Below, one piece after another: positions 20,167 through 28,361 of a stretch of DNA of 64,000 nucleotides; position 1 is the stretch's first letter, and every line of letters begins with the position of its first letter. The stretch covers positions 208,492 through 272,491 of the forward strand of contig CACCLU010000003.1 in NCBI GenBank assembly GCA_902546975.1, written 5' to 3'. The notes beneath the pieces were generated by a model. The model did no database searches. It saw only the letters and a program-made list of their open reading frames with translations, and was not told the DNA's origin. Position numbers and translations under genes: made by a program. The stretch comes from an uncultured Alphaproteobacteria bacterium. Lineage in GTDB: Bacteria > Pseudomonadota > Alphaproteobacteria > HIMB59.

Positions 20167-21204
20167 TTTATTTAATTTAATTTCATTACATAAGTTTTTT
20201 GCTGTTCTAAGATCTTCAACATTTATATAACTTATAAAATATCTACCATTTTTTTTTATTTGATGCTCAAAACTCCTAAGTATTTTTATCTTATTTTTTA
20301 GTAAAGTAATATGCATCTTTGATTTACTAATCTTTTTGAAAGATGATGTCTGAACTGTATAATATGTGGAACTTTTATTTTTACTCTTAATAATTAACTT
20401 TTTAGTTTGTTCATTTTTGGATGAATTTTTATTACTAAATTTATTCATAAGAAAATTAATTTTATTGTTTCTTTCTTTAGCTGAATTTCCTCCAAAATAT
20501 ATACCTAATAAATATTTATCACCATTTATTGATAATAGTGATATCTGAAAACCAGATTTTCTTGTATATCCAGTTTTTAAACCAATGTAATGTTCATATT
20601 TTTTTAATAATGTATTATGAGTTGTATAATTCTTACTTTTAATTTCAACTTTTGTTTTTTTAAATCGATGTAGATGCTCCGGAAAATCAATAATTATTCT
20701 AGAGCTCAGTTTAAATATGTCATAAGCAGTAGATAAATTAGCTTTATTGGGAAGACCATGAGGATTTGCAAAATTCGTGTTCTCTAAATTTAATTTTTCT
20801 GCATAATTATTCATTTTAAGTACAAATTTTCTTTCAGTCCCAGATATTTTTTCAGCTATTGCAACAGCTGCATCATTAGCAGATTTGATTATTAATGAGT
20901 CAATTAATTCATCTACAGTAATGAAATCCTTCTCTGCTATACCTAATTTAGAGGGTTGTTGATAAGTTGCATGTTTAGAAAAGTAAACACGATCATTTAT
21001 GTTAATATTTTTTAACCTTAATTCGTCAAATAAAATGTAAAGTGTCATAATTTTAGTAAGTGAAGCTGGATAATTTTTTGTATCCTTATTAACCTCAAAA
21101 TATATTTCTTGTGATAAAGGATTACCTATTACACTTGCAATTTTTGCAAAAAGAGGATGTGGTAAATTGACTGTTAAAATAAATGTAATAAGTATTATTC
21201 TCAT
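20140..21204 (-). CDS. D-alanyl-D-alanine carboxypeptidase with SPOR domain
   Basis: A penicillin-binding protein of the PBP5/6 family that trims peptidoglycan pentapeptides. The 354-residue product has a signal peptide (residues 1-20, ending LFA), the active-site triad SLTK (48-51), SAN (108-110) and KTG (210-212), and a C-terminal SPOR-like segment (about 280-354) that would bind denuded glycan at the septum. It is divergent from the NDUFA12 gene with only 27 bases between starts, so the two promoters must overlap. Confidence 0.88.
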   Translation of the reverse strand: MRIILITFILTVNLPHPLFAKIASVIGNPLSQEIYFEVNKDTKNYPASLTKIMTLYILFDELRLKNININDRVYFSKHATYQQPSKLGIAEKDFITVDELIDSLIIKSANDAAVAIAEKISGTERKFVLKMNNYAEKLNLENTNFANPHGLPNKANLSTAYDIFKLSSRIIIDFPEHLHRFKKTKVEIKSKNYTTHNTLLKKYEHYIGLKTGYTRKSGFQISLLSINGDKYLLGIYFGGNSAKERNNKINFLMNKFSNKNSSKNEQTKKLIIKSKNKSSTYYTVQTSSFKKISKSKMHITLLKNKIKILRSFEHQIKKNGRYFISYINVEDLRTAKNLCNEIKLNKLDCLIKTS

Positions 21205-21226
21205 AATCTCATTAATTTGTTATAAT
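21198..21226 (+). promoter_or_regulatory. promoter for the NDUFA12/MCE operon
   Basis: TTCTCA (21198-21203, four of six matches) and a perfect TATAAT (21221-21226) are 17 bases apart. The hexamer ends only five bases before the ATG at 21232, so transcription should start at or beside the start codon. The -35 element lies inside the first codons of the divergent dac gene. Confidence 0.5.
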
Positions 21227-21231
21227 AACTC

Positions 21232-21540
21232 ATGTCCTTAGGTTTTAAATTATATTCTTTTTTTAATGGTAATCTTGTTCATCAAGATTCGCTAGGTAAT
21301 AAATACTACCACGACAAAAATAATTACTCTAAAAGATGGGTAGTTTATGCACCTGGTTTTGGACCTGACTCATTACCAACACAATTTCATAATTGGTTGC
21401 ATAATACTTCTGATGAAATTTCTAGTTTTGAATTTCAGGAAAGTAATCAAGAAAATTTGGTCAAAAGAAGAATTCAAAAGCATTCAGTAAAACATAAAGA
21501 GACAAATGATAAGGGTTATAAAAGTTGGCAACCGAAATAA
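21232..21540 (+). CDS. NADH:ubiquinone oxidoreductase subunit NDUFA12 (B17.2-like)
   Basis: An accessory subunit of respiratory complex I that alphaproteobacteria share with mitochondria. The 102-residue protein shows the family core: VHQDSLGNKYYHDK followed by RWVVYAPG and a conserved WLHNTSDEIS (helical) segment. It heads the conserved alphaproteobacterial NDUFA12-MCE-DUF2155 group, apart from the main nuo operon. It overlaps the next gene by 16 bases. Confidence 0.88.
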   Translation: MSLGFKLYSFFNGNLVHQDSLGNKYYHDKNNYSKRWVVYAPGFGPDSLPTQFHNWLHNTSDEISSFEFQESNQENLVKRRIQKHSVKHKETNDKGYKSWQPK

Positions 21541-21986
21541 TTAAAGAAATAAATTTATATAATTCAAAATATCACCTTAAAATTGGTATTCTTTTTTTTC
21601 TTTTTTTAATATTAATTTTTTTTCTTTATAAAAATATTAACAATAATGACTCAGTTCCTTTTGTTGCTTCTTTTAAATATATTGAAGGAATAAAAAATAA
21701 CTCAGAAGTTCAAATTGCTGGAATAAAAATTGGGTATGTAAACAAAATAACCATTTCTAAAGATGTGATTACTATTAATGGATTGATTGATAGAGAATAC
21801 AACATACCAGAGGACTCAATTCTAAAGATTAAAAGCGATGGTATCTTTGGAAAGAAAGCCCTATCTATTGAACCAGGGTTTGGAGAGTATTTTGACAAGT
21901 CTAAAAATCAATATGTATTTAATGATACTCAAAATTCATACTCTGTTGATATGTTCCTAAGATATTTAAATAATATAAATGAATAA
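21525..21986 (+). CDS. MCE-domain (MlaD-like) protein 1
   Basis: The 153-residue protein has one N-terminal membrane anchor (about 20-38) and a single MCE domain: VQIAGIKIGYVNKI followed by IPEDSILKIKSDGIFGKKALSIEPG. MlaD-type proteins form hexameric periplasmic rings on an ABC transporter that moves phospholipids between membranes. Start is TTG inside the NDUFA12 gene. It is followed at once by a second MCE gene, so this copy looks like a diverged tandem duplicate. The ABC components are not in this window. Confidence 0.8.
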   Translation: MATEIIKEINLYNSKYHLKIGILFFLFLILIFFLYKNINNNDSVPFVASFKYIEGIKNNSEVQIAGIKIGYVNKITISKDVITINGLIDREYNIPEDSILKIKSDGIFGKKALSIEPGFGEYFDKSKNQYVFNDTQNSYSVDMFLRYLNNINE

Positions 21987-22419
21987 AAAAATAAATTTAG
22001 AGTATGTACTGGGATTATTAATATTAATAATTTCAATAATTAGTATTGTTTATTATTCTTCTAAAATAAATCTTTTTAATAAAGTGGATACACTTCAAGT
22101 TAATTCCAGTTTTTTTGATATAGGCAATATAAATATAGGTAATGATGTAAAAATTATGGGCGTAAAAGTAGGAGAGGTATCTAGTATTTCATTAGATCAA
22201 GAAAATTTTATGGCAGTTATTACTTCATCTGTCGATGAAAGTATTAAAATACCTAATGACTCTATATTTAAAATAGCTAATAATGGTTTTATAGGTTCTC
22301 CATATATTGAAATAGAATTAGGAAATAGCAATGAAATATTTAAAAATAATGATTATACAATTAATAATGTTGATGCGGTCTCTTTGGAAGAAATTATTAA
22401 TAATTTTATTTTTAGATAG
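21979..22419 (+). CDS. MCE-domain (MlaD-like) protein 2
   Basis: The 146-residue product has a membrane anchor (about 8-26) and the MCE motifs DVKIMGVKVGEVSSISLD, IPNDSIFKIANNGFIGSPYIEIELG. It ends in the VSLEEIINNFIF helix that is usual for the alphaproteobacterial outer-membrane lipid asymmetry protein. It resembles the standard single copy more than its upstream neighbour does. It overlaps that gene by eight bases and the DUF2155 gene by 47. Confidence 0.83.
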   Translation: MNKKINLEYVLGLLILIISIISIVYYSSKINLFNKVDTLQVNSSFFDIGNINIGNDVKIMGVKVGEVSSISLDQENFMAVITSSVDESIKIPNDSIFKIANNGFIGSPYIEIELGNSNEIFKNNDYTINNVDAVSLEEIINNFIFR

Positions 22420-22714
22420 TATTTTTTTTAATCAATCATTATCTACAGAAAAAAATATTACAAATCTTCTTATTCTTGATAAATCATCATCATCTAAATA
22501 TGAAATTGAATTTTTAAATACATATCAGTTCAGAAATTTATCTTTTGAATTAATTTCTTGTAAGACTATTGAATTTGACAAATATTTTGATACTGCTGCT
22601 TTATTAAAAATTACACAAAATGATAAAATATTTATAGGTTGGTTTTTTAAATATACTGATAGACTGAATCTATATTCAAATAAGATCTACGAAATCTCAC
22701 TGACTAATTGTTAA
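22373..22714 (+). CDS. DUF2155 periplasmic protein
   Basis: Function is unknown; the family is common in alphaproteobacteria in exactly this position. The conserved parts are LDK near the N-terminus of the mature protein, two cysteines (in LISCKTIE and at the final TNC), AALLKI, and FIGWFFKYTDRLNLYSN (usually GWMF with a proline-rich stretch). I chose ATG 22373 because MRSLWKKLLIILF then gives a regular signal peptide. ATGs at 22331-22367 lie further inside the MCE gene. The stop overlaps the convergent accC by four bases. Confidence 0.78.
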   Translation: MRSLWKKLLIILFLDSIFFNQSLSTEKNITNLLILDKSSSSKYEIEFLNTYQFRNLSFELISCKTIEFDKYFDTAALLKITQNDKIFIGWFFKYTDRLNLYSNKIYEISLTNC

Positions 22715-24054
22715 TTGAATTTATTAATATTTTTTTCTAGCCAATTTGTATTGTAAACACCACTAATGAAATCTTTCTGTCTTAAAATCCATTTATGTAA
22801 TTCAATATTTGTATTTATTCCATCTATTATAATTTCTTCCAATGCTCTCTTCATTATTGCTATTGATTCATCTCTATCCTTACCCTTAGAAATCATTTTT
22901 AATATAAGGCTATCGTAGTGAGGATTAACTTTGTAATTAGTATATAAAGCTGTATCTACTCTAATTCCTCTTCCTCCTGGAACATTGATAAACTTTATTT
23001 TTCCAGGACTTGGAGAAAAATCTTTAGCATTTTCAGCGTTGACTCTACACTCAATTGTATGATTTTTTTTTGTAACATTAGATAAATCTATTTTGTAGCC
23101 TGCTGCAACCATTATTTGATATTTAACTAAATCAACATCAAAAGCCTCTTCAGTTACAGGGTGTTCAACCTGTAATCTAGTATTCATTTCAATAAAAAAT
23201 ATTTCATTATCTTGATATAAAAATTCTAATGTTCCTAATCCCTCATATTTATTTTTAATAAGTAAGTCTTTAATATTTTTTTTAATCTCCTCTAAGTTAT
23301 TAATTCTTACAAAATCTGATGGTATTTCCTCAATAATTTTTTGATTTTTACGTTGAATTGAGCAATCTCTTTGTCCAATTATTTCAGCATAATTATTTTT
23401 GGGGTTTGAAATTACTTGAAATTCAATATGTTTAGCATTTGTTAGAAATTTTTCAGCATACATTGTATCATCCCCAAAATAATTTTTTGCCTCTGATTTT
23501 AATTGAGGGAAGTAACTATCTATTTCGTTATTATTATTAAACACTCTCATTCCCTTACCACCACCACCATAAGCTGCCTTTATTACAATAGGCATTCCAA
23601 TTTCTTTAGCTACTTTTAAAGCATCATTAGTATTAATTAAATTTTTTGAAATTTTATTACCTAAAATAGGTAATCCAAAATTACTAGCTAATTTTAAAGC
23701 ATTACTTTTATTACCTAAATCTAAAATTGATTTTGATGAGGGTCCGATAAACTTTATTTTATGAGAGCTTAATATTTTGGCAAATTTATCATTTTCACTT
23801 AAAAATCCATATCCTGGGTGGACTGCATCAGCTCCAGTAATATTTATCGCACTTATGATGCTTGGAATATTTAAATAACTTTCTTTAGGAAGTGCACTAC
23901 CCACACAAATACTTTCATCAGCTAGCTTTACATGCATTGCTTCTGAGTCAACATTTGAGTGTACAGCTACTGTTTTAATATTAAGTTCTTTACAGGCTCT
24001 AATAATACGAACAGCTATTTCACCTCTGTTTGCTACTAATATTTTCTTAAACAA
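22711..24054 (-). CDS. accC: acetyl-CoA carboxylase, biotin carboxylase subunit
   Basis: AccC uses ATP and bicarbonate to carboxylate the biotin on AccB, the first step of fatty acid synthesis. The 447-residue product has the N-terminal FKKILVANRGEIAVRIIRA, the ATP-grasp loop AAYGGGGKGMR, FLEHN-equivalent FIEMNTRLQVEHPVTE and a C-terminal GINTNIELHKWIL. The start codon is TTG and directly abuts the accB stop, so translation is coupled. Confidence 0.96.
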   Translation of the reverse strand: MFKKILVANRGEIAVRIIRACKELNIKTVAVHSNVDSEAMHVKLADESICVGSALPKESYLNIPSIISAINITGADAVHPGYGFLSENDKFAKILSSHKIKFIGPSSKSILDLGNKSNALKLASNFGLPILGNKISKNLINTNDALKVAKEIGMPIVIKAAYGGGGKGMRVFNNNNEIDSYFPQLKSEAKNYFGDDTMYAEKFLTNAKHIEFQVISNPKNNYAEIIGQRDCSIQRKNQKIIEEIPSDFVRINNLEEIKKNIKDLLIKNKYEGLGTLEFLYQDNEIFFIEMNTRLQVEHPVTEEAFDVDLVKYQIMVAAGYKIDLSNVTKKNHTIECRVNAENAKDFSPSPGKIKFINVPGGRGIRVDTALYTNYKVNPHYDSLILKMISKGKDRDESIAIMKRALEEIIIDGINTNIELHKWILRQKDFISGVYNTNWLEKNINKFN

Positions 24055-24489
24055 TTACGATATTTCAAAGAGAGGTTGACCAAATTCGACGGCTTCACCA
24101 TTTTTGACCAATACTTCTCTAATAATACAATCTCTATCAGATCTAATTTCATTAAAAGTCTTCATCGCTTCAATTAAACATATAGTTTCACCTTTTTTAA
24201 TTTTTTGTCCTTTTTTAGCAAAGGGTGGAGAACTAGGCTTAGGTGTTAAGTAGATAATTCCTACCATAGGACTATCAATACTTATAAGGTCTATATTTTT
24301 CTCATTTTTACCGTTTTGACTATCTATAGATTTATCACTTTGTAAATTTTGATTGGAGTTATAAGTGATTGAAGTATTCGATATTTCAATTGTGTTGGTT
24401 TTATTTGATAGCTTAATAGATCCTAAATTATTTTCTTTAATTTTTTTAATTAAAACGTCAATTGTTTCATTAATTTTTTTATCTAACAT
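24055..24489 (-). CDS. accB: acetyl-CoA carboxylase, biotin carboxyl carrier protein
   Basis: The 144-residue protein has a variable N-terminal half and a C-terminal biotinyl domain: a SPMVGIIY strand, the proline-rich thumb PKPSSPPF, and the biotinylated Lys110 in EAMKT (EAMKM in most homologues). It lies in the standard accB-accC order and is 48 bases downstream of dcd, in what looks like one leftward operon starting at rne. Confidence 0.94.
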   Translation of the reverse strand: MLDKKINETIDVLIKKIKENNLGSIKLSNKTNTIEISNTSITYNSNQNLQSDKSIDSQNGKNEKNIDLISIDSPMVGIIYLTPKPSSPPFAKKGQKIKKGETICLIEAMKTFNEIRSDRDCIIREVLVKNGEAVEFGQPLFEIS

Positions 24490-24537
24490 TGTTTATAATA
24501 TACCTGATAGATTACAAAATAAAACTCTAATATAAAC

Positions 24538-25533
24538 TCACTGATTAAATTGTTTAGCTAACTTTAAATCTTGATTAAAATAGTTTGATTTAATTTTAAT
24601 TCCATAACTTTCTTTTTTAATTTCATCAATATCGTAAAAATTGAGCTGACCTACAAGCTGCCCATCCCTTATTATAAAAGGTGTGTCATAAGCACGTAAT
24701 TCTAAAACAGCTGGTGTACCTAATTTATTGTTACCAAATCCAGGATCAAAAAATCCAGCATAGTGTACTCTAAAATTTCCAAAACTATCTTTAAATGGTT
24801 CAAGCTCTGCAGCTTGGTTATTTTTTACAATAATTTTTTCTTTAGAGCGAAGTATATAGAACTCATCTCTTTCAATTATGAAATAATTATCCTCAGGTAT
24901 AATTTTTTCCCAATATTTGTATAATTTATAATAGTTAATTTTATTTAAATTGATTGCTGATGTGATTTTTTTTGCTTTGTAAGCAGTAATTTGATTTTTT
25001 TTTATTGAAACGGATATATTAACTTGTTTAATTTTTTTTTCTATATTTGAACCTTGAAAAAATCTAATTTGATTTAAAGAAGTATTTTTTTTTAAGATAA
25101 TACTAAAAGATTGAGGAATAATTTCTAAGTACAATTTACCTTTGTAATTATAATTTACATAATCATACTCTTTTCCATTTTCAGTTATTACTCGAGTAAA
25201 TATATCTAGTCGGCCTGTTGTGCTTTTAGGGTTTGACTTTCCCATAATATCATAAGGCAAACTTAATTTTTCATTTAATTCGCATAAATAAATACAATTT
25301 TTTTCTAAAAGTTTATTTTCATTTAAATTAATTTTTGTGAGTGATAATTCTTTTATAACATCTGATATTTTAATATTGTTTGGAATAAATGAGGCTTTAA
25401 CTCTATAACATTTATCTGATAAGGTTAAATCAAGTGAGGCTGGTTGTATTTGTTTATTAGTAATTGATTTATTTGAATAAATTTGTTTTTTTTTAATAAG
25501 AGCTGATATTTGATGTCTATTTAAATAGGGCAT
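24538..25533 (-). CDS. dcd: dCTP deaminase, two-domain alphaproteobacterial type
   Basis: The enzyme converts dCTP to dUTP, the precursor for dTMP. At 331 residues it is the long form with two dUTPase-like halves. The first half has IQPASLDLTLSDKCYRV and GKSNPKSTTGRLDIFTRV; the second has HYAGFFDPGFGN and GQLVGQLNFYD. It overlaps the upstream M48 protease gene by 17 bases. Confidence 0.85.
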   Translation of the reverse strand: MPYLNRHQISALIKKKQIYSNKSITNKQIQPASLDLTLSDKCYRVKASFIPNNIKISDVIKELSLTKINLNENKLLEKNCIYLCELNEKLSLPYDIMGKSNPKSTTGRLDIFTRVITENGKEYDYVNYNYKGKLYLEIIPQSFSIILKKNTSLNQIRFFQGSNIEKKIKQVNISVSIKKNQITAYKAKKITSAINLNKINYYKLYKYWEKIIPEDNYFIIERDEFYILRSKEKIIVKNNQAAELEPFKDSFGNFRVHYAGFFDPGFGNNKLGTPAVLELRAYDTPFIIRDGQLVGQLNFYDIDEIKKESYGIKIKSNYFNQDLKLAKQFNQ

Positions 25534-26665
25534 ACGATTTGTCTAAAGTAGGAATATCTTTAATATCATATTTTTTACAAAAATAATCAGCTTTATTTTT
25601 AAAATTAAAAGTTTTATAAAATTGACAGAAATAAAAGTTAGAAAGAATATTATTATTAATTTTCATATAGTATTTACCATAAATATAATAATAAAAATAT
25701 TCATTCATAATATCTTTATCAAATTTTAAATCATCAATTATGTAATATTGATTATCTAGATTATTATCTAGTACATAATTTATAAATTCTATTTTTAGAT
25801 ATGAATTATTATTTATTGTTAGTAATTTTTTAAATTCATTATTCCAATTATCAACAAAAATACCTTTTTTAAATACCTCGTATAAAACAATTTGTTTATT
25901 AATCTCAGATAATTCTTTTTCTTTTTCAAAAATACCTTTGTCTAAATTTTTAAAAAAATTATTAAAAGATAGGTTACTGGAATTATTTGAATATTTAGAT
26001 TTAATCCAGTCAAATTTTTTTGAATTATTTGATTTTTTAAAATCAAGTTCTTTTAAATTATTTATTCTATCTTTATTATTAGGGTGAGTTTTAAAGTAAA
26101 AATTACTTGTTTTAGCTGATTTATCCAAAATAGTTATTAACTCTAAAGTATTAATCTTATTTCTAATTATATTTTCAATCATAAAATTATCAGCTTCGAT
26201 TTCAAAACTTACCGAGTGTTTAGAAATTTCATTAATAAGATTACTGTTTAATGTAATAGATGTACCAATAGCAACATTTCCTTTTGTAGTAAGCACGGCA
26301 AGCCCAAGAGAAAATAAATTATAAAAGTTACTCCTATTTTCAAATTGTTGAATTTTGATATTTTTAGCTTCAAAATGGTTTTTTATTACATGCGCATATT
26401 CATGTAAATATATTGCTTTAAGTGTATCTTCATTATCTATTATATTGAATAAACCTGAGGTAAAATAGATACTATCTCCAATTACAAAAGCATTTGCAGA
26501 GTAATTTTTAACTAAATAAACATCTAATTTATCTAATTTTAGATCTCTACTTAAATTGTCAAAATAATTTTCTAATATAGGGTCTCTAATAATTTCATAT
26601 GCTAATAGATTATAATTAACAAACAGAACAGGTATTAAGTAAAAAAAATTAATCTTAGTTTTCAA
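25517..26665 (-). CDS. M48-family zinc metalloprotease
   Basis: The 382-residue protein has an N-terminal hydrophobic signal segment (residues 5-22) and the catalytic HEYAH motif at 88-92, with a third ligand candidate in FEIEAD near 156. This is the BepA/LoiP type that degrades or matures envelope proteins. The C-terminal half is asparagine- and lysine-rich, with no recognisable repeat units. It lies between rne and dcd with small overlaps on both sides. Confidence 0.8.
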   Translation of the reverse strand: MKTKINFFYLIPVLFVNYNLLAYEIIRDPILENYFDNLSRDLKLDKLDVYLVKNYSANAFVIGDSIYFTSGLFNIIDNEDTLKAIYLHEYAHVIKNHFEAKNIKIQQFENRSNFYNLFSLGLAVLTTKGNVAIGTSITLNSNLINEISKHSVSFEIEADNFMIENIIRNKINTLELITILDKSAKTSNFYFKTHPNNKDRINNLKELDFKKSNNSKKFDWIKSKYSNNSSNLSFNNFFKNLDKGIFEKEKELSEINKQIVLYEVFKKGIFVDNWNNEFKKLLTINNNSYLKIEFINYVLDNNLDNQYYIIDDLKFDKDIMNEYFYYYIYGKYYMKINNNILSNFYFCQFYKTFNFKNKADYFCKKYDIKDIPTLDKSYALFK

Positions 26666-28307
26666 CTAATTTTTTTTTAATCTTTCTTCTGTATGATTTA
26701 TCTTGATTTATGTCTTCGCGTTTATTCTGCTCAATAATTTCTTTATTATTATTTTTGACTTTATTGATTAATTCATGATTAAATTCAAAAATTTCTCTTG
26801 GTAAAGATTCAAAAATAAATTTAACCTTAAAAGGTATTTGTAATTTCTTAATTTTATTCTCAATCTCATGAGAGTTTTCTTCATAAAAATTTTGATCTAT
26901 ATTTATTTCTATATTGTCTTTAATTCCAATTGCATTAATTCCCTTAATGTTAGTGATAATATTATGAATTAAAATAGATTTAGTTTTTTGAAACCCACCT
27001 CCGCCACAACAATTACATTTATTATAAAATGTTTCATATATACTTTGACCAATTCTTTGTCTTGATATTTCCATTAAACCAAATTGAGAAATTTTAGTGA
27101 ATTGAACTCTTGCTCTATCCTTATAAAATAATTCCTTTATTTTTCTCTCAACTTTTAAGTTATTTGTATTAATATTCATGTCAATAAAATCAATAACAAT
27201 TAAACCTGCAATGTTTCTTAATTGAATTTGTTTAAATATTTCATCACTAGCCTCTAAATTCGTGTTTAATGCCGTTATTTCAATATTTTTTTCTGATGTT
27301 GAACGTCCAGAATTTATATCAATACTTGTAAGAGCCTCAGTCGGGTTTATTACTAAATATCCTCCTGACTTTAAATATATATTTTCTTCTGTAAGGCTAT
27401 TAATAGGATTTTTTATACCATAGCTTTCAAACAGAGGAAGTTTATCCTTATAATGTGTGATCTTTTTATTTGATTTAACACTAAAATCCTTTTCTAATTT
27501 TTTATATAATTTCATTGTTTTTAAATCTGAAAAAATAATTTCTTCTATAGATCTTTGATTAAAATCTCTTACAACCTTAATTATAGGTGTATCAAGCTCT
27601 GAAATTAATACAGGAGCTTTTGATTTTAAGGTATCTTCTCTAATTTTAGTCCATAATTTTCGTAAATAACTAAAATCCGAAACTATATCATCGTCTTCTG
27701 CAGATATAGCATTAGTTCTAATAATCAAAGACATGCCTTCTGGTAAATTTAAATTATCGTGTAACTTTTTTAATCTTTTTCTATCAAGAGGATTTGATAT
27801 TTTTTTGGATACACCACCACTAGAAGAGTTGTTTGGTAGTAACACACTATACCTCCCTGGCAAGGATATAAATGTTGTAATAGCTGCTCCCTTTGTACCT
27901 CTTTCTTCTTTAACTATTTGAATTAATAGAACTTGATCCTTTTTTATTACATCTTGAATTTTATATTTTCTATAAAAGGATAAAAAATGTCTTTTACTCT
28001 CTTTTTCATCATCTACATAACTATTTTTATCGTTGTTTTTAAAAAGTATTTTTTCATTATGTGGTAATTTAAAGTAACTTGGATGTATCTCGTCAAAAGG
28101 TAGAAATGCCTTTTTTTCTGATCCAAATTCGATAAATGCTGCCTGAAGAGAGGGTTCTACTCTAGATACAGTGCCAAGGTAAATATTATTTTTTTTGCTA
28201 GTTGCTAAATCATCTGAGTAGTCAAAATAGTTGATTTCTTGCCCATCAGCTGAAATGATACATAATTCACTATTGATGCTACCATCAATAAAAATTCTTT
28301 TAGACAT
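26655..28307 (-). CDS. rne: ribonuclease E/G family endoribonuclease
   Basis: RNase E/G starts mRNA decay and processes rRNA and tRNA. The 550-residue product has an S1 domain (NIYLGTVSRVEPSLQAAFIEFG), the magnesium/catalytic segment NPTEALTSIDINSGR, DFIDM, and a zinc-link cluster of closely spaced Cys residues (KCNCCGGGG). After the catalytic core there are only about 100 residues, ending in a basic tail. The long degradosome scaffold of typical RNase E is absent, so it is G-like in size. The gene order rne then divergent mrcA-prfB supports the rne assignment. Confidence 0.88.
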   Translation of the reverse strand: MSKRIFIDGSINSELCIISADGQEINYFDYSDDLATSKKNNIYLGTVSRVEPSLQAAFIEFGSEKKAFLPFDEIHPSYFKLPHNEKILFKNNDKNSYVDDEKESKRHFLSFYRKYKIQDVIKKDQVLLIQIVKEERGTKGAAITTFISLPGRYSVLLPNNSSSGGVSKKISNPLDRKRLKKLHDNLNLPEGMSLIIRTNAISAEDDDIVSDFSYLRKLWTKIREDTLKSKAPVLISELDTPIIKVVRDFNQRSIEEIIFSDLKTMKLYKKLEKDFSVKSNKKITHYKDKLPLFESYGIKNPINSLTEENIYLKSGGYLVINPTEALTSIDINSGRSTSEKNIEITALNTNLEASDEIFKQIQLRNIAGLIVIDFIDMNINTNNLKVERKIKELFYKDRARVQFTKISQFGLMEISRQRIGQSIYETFYNKCNCCGGGGFQKTKSILIHNIITNIKGINAIGIKDNIEINIDQNFYEENSHEIENKIKKLQIPFKVKFIFESLPREIFEFNHELINKVKNNNKEIIEQNKREDINQDKSYRRKIKKKLVEN

Positions 28308-28361
28308 GTTTTTAAATCCTTTTGATATGATAAATTAATTAGTATTTGGTTATTTAATGAA

